Source: Cloacimonetes bacterium UBA5553
Lineage (GTDB): Bacteria > Cloacimonadota > Cloacimonadia > Cloacimonadales > Cloacimonadaceae
Assembly (NCBI GenBank): GCA_002425825.1
Contig: DIMZ01000059.1
Coordinates: 1 to 6,348, forward strand
Direction of reading: 5' to 3'
Length of the DNA stretch: 6,348 nt
The notes under the pieces are model-generated. The model saw nothing but the letters and a program-made list of their open reading frames with translations, was not told where the DNA came from and did no database searches. Within the stretch, counting starts at the first letter, position 1. Each line of letters opens with the position of its first letter. The position numbers and the translations under genes are program-made. Shown one piece after another: positions 1 to 6,014 of this stretch.

Positions 1-4
1 TCAA

Positions 5-23
5 CACTTTTTTTGAAAAAGTG
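5..23. other. AT-rich perfect hairpin near the left edge
   Basis: CACTTTTT (5-12) and AAAAAGTG (16-23) form an 8-bp perfect stem with a 3-base loop. It is mostly A/T, and neither strand has a run of T after the 3' arm, so it is at best a weak terminator for an unseen gene to the left. It could also be a chance palindrome. Confidence 0.3.
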
Positions 24-68
24 AAAGAATTATAGCAACCGTGTGGATGAAATCTTATCAACTTCCTG

Positions 69-97
69 TTATCGTGGAGTTTCGAAGCTTCAGATAA
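69..97 (+). other. Stem-loop in the wecB upstream region
   Basis: TTATC (69-73) pairs with GATAA (93-97). After one bulged G at 74, TGGAG (75-79) pairs with CTTCA (88-92), including one G-U pair, around an 8-base loop (80-87). The wobble pair makes the fold better in plus-strand RNA than in minus-strand RNA. No known RNA family was recognised. Function is unknown. Confidence 0.35.
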
Positions 98-180
98 AGC
101 CCCTATCCGTACAGATTGCGGGTCTAAACCTACGCATATATGAATGGCAACCAAAGCCATCCTTGAAATCATCGCAGTAT

Positions 181-236
181 CATTACGGATTCATTACAGG
201 TAAAATCTGCAATGAACCTGCAATGATAGTGTAATG
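181..236. repeat. 56-bp imperfect palindrome of 11-bp-phased CATTAC/CATTGC hexamers
   Basis: Forward hexamers CATTAC lie at 181-186 and 192-197. Reverse-orientation copies lie at 209-214 (GCAATG), 220-225 (GCAATG) and 231-236 (GTAATG). Steps within each orientation are exactly 11 bp. The whole array is symmetric about position 208.5. The outer arms 181-186/231-236 pair perfectly over 6 bp. The inner arms 191-201 and 216-226 pair at 10 of 11 positions, with one A-C mismatch at 196/221. This could be a binding site for a protein that reads one face of the helix, a cruciform, or a strong RNA hairpin about 145 bases upstream of wecB. What is seen is the symmetry; the role is inference. Confidence 0.55.
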
Positions 237-301
237 CCTGCAAGGTAGAGGCAGACAAACGAGCCGTAAAAGCAAGGTATTTAGCGAGGCGATTATCAAA
301 A

Positions 302-335
302 AGCTGCCAGCAAATGCTTGACACGGGCTGTAGCT
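302..335. other. Inverted repeat 45 bp upstream of wecB
   Basis: AGCT (302-305) and CAGC (308-311) can pair with AGCT (332-335) and GCTG (327-330), leaving a small internal loop (GC against T) and a 15-base apical loop. A TTGACA box (318-323) sits in the loop but has no matching -10 element at normal spacing. This may be a leader structure or chance. Confidence 0.25.
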
Positions 336-355
336 GAAAGAAAGTGGCACTAATT

Positions 356-371
356 TAACGCTTAGCATTAG
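356..371 (+). repeat. 16-bp exact direct repeat, copy 1 (overlaps wecB ribosome binding site)
   Basis: TAACGCTTAGCATTAG occurs here and again at 1994-2009. This copy ends inside the Shine-Dalgarno stretch of wecB. The second copy lies within the ABC permease gene, where read on the minus strand it encodes residues around Met-Leu-Ser-Val. Confidence 0.6.
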
Positions 372-374
372 GAG
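369..374 (+). promoter_or_regulatory. Ribosome binding site of wecB
   Basis: TAGGAG (369-374) lies 5 bases before the GTG at 380. It fixes this GTG as the start, and translation from it opens with the family's expected N-terminal strand and GARPQ motif. Confidence 0.8.
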
Positions 375-379
375 CTTTT

Positions 380-1429
380 GTGAAGATAGTTCATATTGTT
401 GGAGCCAGACCTCAGTTTGTGAAGCTTGGCCCCCTTTCCCGAGTAATACGTAGAGACCATCAAGAAATTATTATCCATAGTGGACAGCATTACGATATTC
501 AGATGAACGAAGTATTTTTTAGGGATATGGAAATCCCCGATCCGGATTACAACCTGAACATCGGTTCTGGCAGCCAGGGAATCCAAACTGCCGAGATATT
601 GGCGAGCATAGAGCCCATTCTGATAAAAGAAAGACCCGATGTAGTAATAGTGTATGGCGACACCAATACAACCCTAGCAGGTGCGTTAGCCGCAGCTAAA
701 CTGGGCATAAAAATAGTCCACGTAGAGGCTTGCTTACGCAGCTATAACCGCAGTATGCCCGAGGAGATTAATCGCATAGTAGCCGATCACGTTTCTGATG
801 TGCTATTGGCTCCCACCAAAATGGCGGTTTGCAATGCAACCAAAGAAGGTTTGTCCGAAAAATGCCATCTGGTTGGCGACATAATGGTTGACAGCCTGCT
901 TTTCGGCATAAATAAAGCGCAGGGATTATCCCGAGTGCTTCAAGAGCAAGAGCTCGTTGATACCGATTTTGCTGTATTAACCCTGCATCGCCCTTACAAT
1001 GTGGACGATCCAGCCAATCTGAAGCATATCCTACATGGCTTGAATGAACTAGGTAAACTCATTATTTTCCCGGTGCACCCCAGAACCCGCAAAGTAATAA
1101 GCATTATTCACGGTTCTGATTTCCAGAATATACGCTACATTGAACCGCTTGCCTACCTGGATTTCCTAATGCTGATGCAAAGCTCACAAATGATTTTAAG
1201 CGATTCTGGTGGCATCCAGAAAGAAGCATATATACTTAAAAAGCCCTGCGTTACCCTTAGATATGAAACAGAATGGGTCGAAACCGTGGAGAGTGGCTGG
1301 AACTTATTACTGCCGGTAAACGATAGTGCTTTCCCCATGGCGATAAATAGCTTCAGCCCGCCTTTAGAGCACCCTGAAATATTCGGGAAAGACGTTGCTG
1401 AACTAATGGCTAAGGTGATATTAAGCTAA
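380..1429 (+). CDS. wecB: UDP-N-acetylglucosamine 2-epimerase (non-hydrolysing), WecB family
   Basis: This cytoplasmic enzyme family interconverts UDP-GlcNAc and UDP-ManNAc, the ManNAc donor precursor for surface polysaccharides. The 349-residue product has the two-Rossmann-domain (GT-B-like) layout of the family and is slightly short compared with the usual 360-380. Visible motifs are GARPQFVK (8-15), YGDT with Asp94, HVEA with Glu116, MPEEINR (126-132), LTLHR with His203, FPVHPRTRK (230-238) and SDSGGIQKEA (274-283). Asp94, Glu116, Glu128/129 and His203 correspond to the catalytic Asp95, Glu117, Glu131 and His213 of E. coli WecB. Odd points are Cys118 where VEAGLR normally has Gly, Tyr295 in LRYETEW where Asp is usual, and HRPYN where HRAEN is common. 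It starts with GTG behind a good ribosome binding site. It stands alone on the plus strand, so the glycan it serves cannot be named. The family call is firm; full activity is less sure. Confidence 0.93.
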   Translation: MKIVHIVGARPQFVKLGPLSRVIRRDHQEIIIHSGQHYDIQMNEVFFRDMEIPDPDYNLNIGSGSQGIQTAEILASIEPILIKERPDVVIVYGDTNTTLAGALAAAKLGIKIVHVEACLRSYNRSMPEEINRIVADHVSDVLLAPTKMAVCNATKEGLSEKCHLVGDIMVDSLLFGINKAQGLSRVLQEQELVDTDFAVLTLHRPYNVDDPANLKHILHGLNELGKLIIFPVHPRTRKVISIIHGSDFQNIRYIEPLAYLDFLMLMQSSQMILSDSGGIQKEAYILKKPCVTLRYETEWVETVESGWNLLLPVNDSAFPMAINSFSPPLEHPEIFGKDVAELMAKVILS

Positions 1430-1435
1430 GTTAAT
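1420..1435. other. Small palindrome spanning the two convergent stop codons
   Basis: ATTAA (1420-1424) and TTAAT (1431-1435) form a 5-bp AT-only inverted repeat with a 6-base loop. It contains the wecB stop TAA (1427-1429) and the start of the opposing stop codon (1431-1433). With no GC pairs and no T-run it is unlikely to be an efficient terminator. No better terminator is visible at this junction. Confidence 0.3.
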
Positions 1436-2204
1436 CGGTGTCTAGATACTCGTCTTCCCGATGGTACTTCCACTTCAGTAGCAATCTGTCCAGCAGCATA
1501 ACAATGGCAAACAACAGCATACTGAGGGCAATAATTACCAGTATAACTGCAAAAACATGGGCAGTTTGATAAGCTTTTGTGGCTCTGGTCATGTATATCC
1601 CAAGTCCTGAGCTACCACCCAGCCATTCGCCTATCACAGCAGCCATAATGCTGTAGGTAGCGGCAAGCTTTAGTCCTGTAAAGAAATTTGGCAAGGCAGA
1701 GGGTAGCTTTAGCATCATAAATATCTTGTATGGGCTTGCCCCCATCGAAGTTAGTAGTCTAATGTGCTCCACCGACACGCTTCGAAATCCATCGTAAAGC
1801 CCAAGGGTTATCGGGAAGAAACACATCAATACCACTGCAAATATCTTGGCGCTGATGCCATAGCCAAACCATATTATGAGTAATGGAGCCACGGCAATAA
1901 TGGGAACGGTTTGGGAGATAACGAGGTAAGGATAAAGGATTTGCTTTATTATCCTGGATGCATTCATGGCAATGGCAGTCAAACTGCCTAAGATAACGCT
2001 TAGCATTAGTCCGCTAATCGCAGCTAACAAAGTAGGCTTCAGGTGATGCCAGATTAGCTGTGGTTGCTGGGTGAACACATTTAGCACAGCCAGGGGAGAG
2101 GGCACAATCCAAAAAGCAATGGTGCCTCGAACACTTACCAAATCCCACAGAAAGATTAGGGTAACAAAGAAGGCAAGGGGCAGCAATACATTTTTATGCT
2201 TCAT
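1431..2204 (-). CDS. ABC transporter permease, SsuC/TauC/ThiX-like (NitT/TauT family)
   Basis: This is an inner-membrane subunit of an ABC importer; relatives carry sulfonates, taurine, nitrate or thiamine/riboflavin precursors. The 257-residue length is typical. About six hydrophobic segments are visible, near 6-25, 57-80, 92-113, 118-136, 183-197 and 214-240. The cytoplasmic coupling loop keeps the conserved Gly155 and the Leu-X-Leu-Pro end (165-168) at the right spacing, although the EAA residues themselves are replaced by RLL. The stretch SQTVPIIAVAPLLIIWFGYG (97-116) strongly resembles the ThiX/RibX-like branch, but the substrate cannot be fixed. The ATG lies inside the end of murB, with GGGAG 3 bases upstream, so translation is probably coupled. 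No ATPase or substrate-binding protein is in the window, and the next gene downstream is convergent. Partners must be encoded elsewhere or outside this view. Confidence 0.88.
   Translation of the reverse strand: MKHKNVLLPLAFFVTLIFLWDLVSVRGTIAFWIVPSPLAVLNVFTQQPQLIWHHLKPTLLAAISGLMLSVILGSLTAIAMNASRIIKQILYPYLVISQTVPIIAVAPLLIIWFGYGISAKIFAVVLMCFFPITLGLYDGFRSVSVEHIRLLTSMGASPYKIFMMLKLPSALPNFFTGLKLAATYSIMAAVIGEWLGGSSGLGIYMTRATKAYQTAHVFAVILVIIALSMLLFAIVMLLDRLLLKWKYHREDEYLDTD
1994..2009 (+). repeat. 16-bp exact direct repeat, copy 2 (inside the permease gene)
   Basis: This is identical to 356-371. It is in the permease coding region and encodes, on the minus strand, part of the second membrane segment (Leu-Met-Leu-Ser-Val around residues 66-70). 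Coding constraint explains this copy; why the same 16 bases precede wecB is unknown. Confidence 0.6.
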
Positions 2205-3135
2205 GATCTCCCAGTATTCTTATCTCGGTCTCCAAGCTTACTCCGAAACGCGTTTTAACAGTCTGCTGAACGTGGCGGATTACCTGCAAAACCTCAGCGG
2301 CAGTAGCCGAACCAAGGTTTACTATAAAGCCGCAATGCTTGTCCGACACTGCTGCATCGCCAATGCGAAAGCCGCGTAAGCCACAATCATCCACCAGCTT
2401 TCCAGTAAAGTGACCCTCAGGACGCTTGAATACACTTCCTGCGCTGGGCATATCCATTGGCTGCTTTTCCCATCGTTGCTCTTTTAGCTCGTCCATACTT
2501 GCCAATATCTCTTCCGGTTCTTTTGGCACAAGATGAAACACCGATGATAGATGAATCAGTTTGCCCTGCTGAAACACACTCTTACGGTAGCCAAAGTGAT
2601 GGTCTGCAGCTTTTAGATGGAGTACCGGATTGCCTGATGTCAGGCTATCGATGGTCGGGACTAAGCACTTGCTGCAGTAAAGCACATCCTTTATCTCGCC
2701 TCCGTAAGCTCCTGCATTCATATACACTGCTCCACCAACACTACCCGGGATGCCATGGGCAAATTCCAATCCGCTCAAACCCATTTGCTGCGCATATTCA
2801 CTAAGCTCGCTTAGCGATACGCCACAGAAAGCACTAATGTAATCTTTATCCCTAGTTAACTTCTGCATGTTCTGCGTGCTGATAACTACAGACCGTAGCC
2901 CATTATCGGGGATAAGTAGATTACTGCCTTTGCCAAGAATGAAGTAAGGGATGTTTTCGGATATACAGAACTGCAGGATAGCAATTATGTTAGCGTTAGA
3001 AACCGGAGTGCAAAATACATCGGCGGGACCACCTATTTTGAAGCTGCAATAATCCTTTAAGGGTACATCAAACTTGATTATTCCTGCTTCCAGCAAATCG
3101 GGAAGAGCAGCTTGTAATGCACGTTTGTAGTCCAT
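2194..3135 (-). CDS. murB: UDP-N-acetylenolpyruvoylglucosamine reductase MurB
   Basis: This FAD-dependent cytoplasmic enzyme reduces UDP-GlcNAc-enolpyruvate to UDP-MurNAc with NADPH, the second committed step of peptidoglycan synthesis. The 313-residue protein shows the full family pattern. It has the FAD-binding SFKIGGPAD (31-39), LGKGSNLLI (67-75) and the glycine-rich GLEFAHGIPGSVGGAVYMNA (122-141). It also has FGYRKSVF with Arg184, AGSVFKRP with the proton-donor Ser234, and LETEIRILG with Glu304. Arg184, Ser234 and Glu304 match the E. coli catalytic Arg159, Ser229 and Glu325. Its length and the compact region after FGYR suggest the type II form, as in Gram-positives. The start has AAGAGG 9 bases upstream, overlapping the stop codon of the dinG-like gene. 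It is an essential gene embedded in a mixed operon, and its last 11 bases are shared with the permease gene. Confidence 0.97.
   Translation of the reverse strand: MDYKRALQAALPDLLEAGIIKFDVPLKDYCSFKIGGPADVFCTPVSNANIIAILQFCISENIPYFILGKGSNLLIPDNGLRSVVISTQNMQKLTRDKDYISAFCGVSLSELSEYAQQMGLSGLEFAHGIPGSVGGAVYMNAGAYGGEIKDVLYCSKCLVPTIDSLTSGNPVLHLKAADHHFGYRKSVFQQGKLIHLSSVFHLVPKEPEEILASMDELKEQRWEKQPMDMPSAGSVFKRPEGHFTGKLVDDCGLRGFRIGDAAVSDKHCGFIVNLGSATAAEVLQVIRHVQQTVKTRFGVSLETEIRILGDHEA
2208..2212 (-). promoter_or_regulatory. Ribosome binding site of the permease inside murB
   Basis: GGGAG on the minus strand lies 3 bases before the permease ATG (2204-2202), entirely within murB codons. The tight spacing and the 11-bp overlap suggest that ribosomes finishing murB re-initiate on the permease. 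Confidence 0.6.
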
Positions 3136-3144
3136 TTATGATAA

Positions 3145-3150
3145 CCTCTT
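3145..3150 (-). promoter_or_regulatory. Ribosome binding site of murB overlapping the upstream stop codon
   Basis: AAGAGG on the minus strand lies 9 bases before the murB ATG (3135-3133). Its first two bases are part of the TAA stop of the upstream dinG-like gene (3151-3149), which supports co-translation in one message. Confidence 0.75.
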
Positions 3151-5992
3151 AAATCTTGTTGAAGAAGCGCCCAATCTCCGAAACCAATTGCTGTTCGCTT
3201 TGCAGTTCCACACAACGGCTGGGAAGTATCTGCTTAAAATACTCGCCATAGCGTTTGTTTGTAACCCGGGAATCCATAATCAGCACCACTCCCCTATCGC
3301 TTTTACTTCGGATTAGCCTGCCGAAGCCCTGACGTAAGCGCAACAACGCATTGGGCAGCATGAAGTGCATAAATGAATCCTTATCCTCGCGTTCCAGCTT
3401 GTCAATAAGGGCTTCCACCAGCGGCTCGGAGGGAACTTGGAAGGGTATCTTGTATAGAATTAACAGAGATAAAGACTCTCCTTGTATGTCCACTCCTTCC
3501 CAAAATGAGGAAGTGCCCAGCAGCACAGCATTCTTGCTTTTTTTAAAGTCCTCTAAGATAGAGCTGCGGCTTCCAGCCTTGCCCTGAGCAAAAAAAGCTC
3601 GCTTGGCATGGTATAGCTCGTCACCCACATGCTCATATACTACGTCTAAATCACGATATGAGGTAAACAACGCCATGGTACCTACATCAGCAGTTTGTAA
3701 CACCTGTTTCATGCATGCAAGTGCCTGGTTCTGAAAAAACTTGTCTTTTGGCTCAGGAAGGAAGCTGCTGATTAGCAGAAGAGACTGCTTGTCGTAATCG
3801 AAGGGGGATTCCACTATGCTATGCTTTATCTCTTTGTCTGAAGCCAGCGACAATCCGGACTGCCCCAAAAAATAACGGAACGAACCCCTTAAAGCCAGGG
3901 TAGCAGATGTGAAGATAATGCTGGGGATTCGGGAGTAAAGTAGATTGTGCAAGTGTGAAGACACATCCACTGGCGCGTAGCAGAAGCTGGATGACGGTAT
4001 GTTTCTATCAGGTTTGGGTGAGCTTTCTATCCAGAGAGCATTATCGTCCAAATCAGGATTCAGCAGCGTTAGCAGCAGCTCTTCAGTTTCTGAAAAGCGT
4101 TGAATGTAAGCTACAAGGCTTTCTTTCAGCGCATCCAGATTTGCCACCAGCTTGCTGTTCAAGCTGCCCAATACATTGTTCAGGGCAGAGATGTCCTTCA
4201 TTACATCCTTAAAACTAATAGAAAAAGCGCTCAAATGATGGTAAAGTTCAGAATATGCTGCTGTGTCCTTTATTCTTAGTTTGCCAAAGCTGTCAGCATC
4301 TGAACAATGCTTTGCAGCCAGATTGAATATCTTTGCCAGCGGATCACGCATATCACTAATGCTGCCATGAAGCTTTATGCAGAGTGATTCCACGTGCATC
4401 TTTTGCGCATCGGTTGCCAGGCTCTTGCGCATCACCTGCTGTATCTGGTGTAAAAAACCACCTGTTTGCTTCTTACCACTATGGGCAAGTTGGTTAAACA
4501 GGCTATTGATATCAGCATAGCTAAGGTCAAAGCCCAAATGCTTTGATGCCGAAGCCATCAGGTTATGCGCTTCGTCTATCACCAGATAGCCGTATTCACC
4601 CAAGGTGGTATTCTCAAGTCTTGCATCGGCAAGCAGCAGAGAGTGGTTAGCTATCACTATTGTTGCGGTTTCAATGTGCTTACGCAGATTCATCACATAA
4701 CAGCGCACAAAGTTCGGGCATTTCCTGCCCCCACAAAGAAACCTGTCAGAACAAATCTTGCGCCAAACAATACTAAAGCGTTTCTTATCAAAAGACGAAT
4801 TCTCTGAGATATCACCCGTATTGCTTATCTGCTTCCAAACATATAGATACAGCAGTGCATGTGCTTCGTAGGGGCTTAGCCCCTTGCTCTGCTCCACTAT
4901 CATCTCCTCCCAACGCCGTTCGCAGATGTAGTTTTCTCTGCCTTTTACCAATACGGCTTTGAAGGGCAAAGGAAGCATAGAGCTAAGCTGCGGTAAGTCC
5001 TTGTAAAATAGCTGTTCCTGGAGGTTCTTGGTATTGGTGGATACTACAACCTTGGCTTTGCTACGTTTAGAGAATTCTATTGCCGGCACAAGATAGGCAA
5101 AGCTCTTCCCCACTCCAGTTCCCGCCTCGATAACCAGGTGGGCTTCAGCATTAAATGCATCTGCCACCTGCTCTGCCATGTCCATCTGCCCCGCTCGGAA
5201 CTCAAAATTGGGAAACTCACGGGCAAACAAACCTTGCTCACAGAAAACCGAAGGGATGTCGGCAATATCCCCCTTGCCTTCGTGCTCTATAACGTTAAAC
5301 AGCTTGCTTTTTTCGTGCTTCACGCTACTACCGCTAACGGCGGAAGTACGCTGAAACATAATCACGCGCTTTAGATAATCCGCCAGCGAGCCATCAAGCT
5401 GTGCCTGCTTGCTTAGCTCCATAATTCTGGCATTAGTAATAAAGCTATTGTGCTCAATAATATGTCCGGTAAGTGCATACAGCAGCTTTCCTGTAGCCGT
5501 GGCATCAGCATCTGCCCTATGTGCGTTTTCCAGATTTATGCCAAAATGAGCAACCATGGTGCTAAGCTTATGGTCGGAAGTAGTTGGCAAGTATATCCTG
5601 GATATCTCAGATGTATCCCAGCTTGTGTTTTTTAAGGGGAAGCCCCCGCCCTTCACCAGATTGGTATTTATAAAGCCAATATCAAATGCCACATTGTGCC
5701 CAACCAGGATGCCATCGCCAATAAAACGACAAAAATCCACCAGTGCTTCCTGAATAGACGGAGCAGCTATAAGGTCTTCGGGAGATATATGAGTTAAATA
5801 CTGAATGAACTTTGGCAGCTTGCCTTTAGGCTTTACGAACTTATCGAAGCTGTCTATTACTTCATTGCCCCGAAACTTGATGGCAGCAAGCTCAATAATC
5901 TCGTCTCTTTCGGAATTCAGCCCCGTAGTTTCTATATCTACGGCAATGTACTCCAGTTCATCCAGCATGTTGCTACTACGCTCCATATTCAT
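3149..5992 (-). CDS. dinG: DnaQ-type 3'-5' exonuclease fused to DinG/XPD-family helicase
   Basis: This 947-residue protein joins two DNA-processing modules and probably acts in repair or in removing unusual DNA structures. The N-terminal DEDDh exonuclease (about 13-175) keeps Asp19 and Glu21 (VDIETTG), Asp104 (HNVAFD), and His158 with Asp163 (HRADAD). The superfamily 2 helicase follows, with a Q-like motif (263-270), Walker A EAGTGVGKS (289-297), DEAH box (473-476), FTSATLAL (694-701), GTSSFWEGVDIQGE (826-839) and QGFGRLIRS (888-896). Cys357, Cys420, Cys425 and Cys431 show the C-X62-C-X4-C-X5-C pattern of an iron-sulfur cluster domain; Cys414 is an extra cysteine. Residues 480-690 fit the divergent arch region. 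Length matches the 900-950 residue fused DinG proteins of Firmicutes rather than the roughly 715-residue E. coli DinG. The Met at 5986 is a better start than the one at 5992, because GGGGG lies 7 bases before it but only 1 base before the first ATG. Confidence 0.93.
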   Translation of the reverse strand: MNMERSSNMLDELEYIAVDIETTGLNSERDEIIELAAIKFRGNEVIDSFDKFVKPKGKLPKFIQYLTHISPEDLIAAPSIQEALVDFCRFIGDGILVGHNVAFDIGFINTNLVKGGGFPLKNTSWDTSEISRIYLPTTSDHKLSTMVAHFGINLENAHRADADATATGKLLYALTGHIIEHNSFITNARIMELSKQAQLDGSLADYLKRVIMFQRTSAVSGSSVKHEKSKLFNVIEHEGKGDIADIPSVFCEQGLFAREFPNFEFRAGQMDMAEQVADAFNAEAHLVIEAGTGVGKSFAYLVPAIEFSKRSKAKVVVSTNTKNLQEQLFYKDLPQLSSMLPLPFKAVLVKGRENYICERRWEEMIVEQSKGLSPYEAHALLYLYVWKQISNTGDISENSSFDKKRFSIVWRKICSDRFLCGGRKCPNFVRCYVMNLRKHIETATIVIANHSLLLADARLENTTLGEYGYLVIDEAHNLMASASKHLGFDLSYADINSLFNQLAHSGKKQTGGFLHQIQQVMRKSLATDAQKMHVESLCIKLHGSISDMRDPLAKIFNLAAKHCSDADSFGKLRIKDTAAYSELYHHLSAFSISFKDVMKDISALNNVLGSLNSKLVANLDALKESLVAYIQRFSETEELLLTLLNPDLDDNALWIESSPKPDRNIPSSSFCYAPVDVSSHLHNLLYSRIPSIIFTSATLALRGSFRYFLGQSGLSLASDKEIKHSIVESPFDYDKQSLLLISSFLPEPKDKFFQNQALACMKQVLQTADVGTMALFTSYRDLDVVYEHVGDELYHAKRAFFAQGKAGSRSSILEDFKKSKNAVLLGTSSFWEGVDIQGESLSLLILYKIPFQVPSEPLVEALIDKLEREDKDSFMHFMLPNALLRLRQGFGRLIRSKSDRGVVLIMDSRVTNKRYGEYFKQILPSRCVELQSEQQLVSEIGRFFNKI

Positions 5993-5993
5993 T

Positions 5994-5998
5994 CCCCC
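5994..5998 (-). promoter_or_regulatory. Ribosome binding site of the dinG-like gene, favouring the second ATG
   Basis: GGGGG on the minus strand is 1 base from the ATG at 5992-5990 and 7 bases from the ATG at 5986-5984. Normal spacing favours the second, giving 945 residues beginning MERSSN. Confidence 0.55.
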
Positions 5999-6014
5999 AG
6001 AAGTAGCGGTATTA

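Larger units (their letters stand above)
1..379. other. Gene-free region upstream of wecB, rich in inverted repeats
   Basis: I find no convincing gene here. The open frames on both strands are at most about 63 codons, lack a good ribosome binding site and resemble no family I recognise. The stretch contains several inverted repeats: 5-23, 69-97, 118-135, 144-160, 181-236, 235-253 and 302-335. No tRNA, tmRNA, SRP or RNase P signature was recognised. No clear -35/-10 promoter pair was found, although wecB must be expressed either from here or from further upstream. The region may be an untranslated leader, a regulatory region, or decayed DNA; the sequence alone does not decide. Confidence 0.6.

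Noticed and set aside
5..23. Rho-independent terminator at the left edge
   Set aside because: The stem is nearly all A/T, and there is no T-run after the 3' arm on either strand.
43..234. 63-codon plus-strand open frame starting GTG in the upstream region
   Set aside because: It has no ribosome binding site, its composition does not look like a protein family, and it runs through the 181-236 palindrome. A chance frame is more likely.
260..290. GAGCCGTA resembling the start of a group II intron domain V
   Set aside because: The matching 3' arm and the GAAA loop are absent, and there is no reverse transcriptase or intron boundary nearby.
318..350. TTGACA box as a -35 promoter element for wecB
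   Set aside because: No TATAAT-like sequence is found 16-18 bases downstream; the nearest AT-rich hexamer (351-356) is 27 bases away.
345..361. TGGCAC resembling the -24 element of a sigma-54 promoter just before wecB
   Set aside because: The required GC of the -12 element is displaced by 2 bases, and a start there would leave almost no space before the ribosome binding site.
183..368. 61-codon minus-strand open frame upstream of wecB
   Set aside because: There is no ribosome binding site and no recognisable motif. Its first codons come from the 16-bp repeat that overlaps the wecB translation start.
2457..2804. 115-codon plus-strand open frame opposite murB
   Set aside because: It is fully antisense to conserved murB motifs, has no family resemblance and no ribosome binding site.
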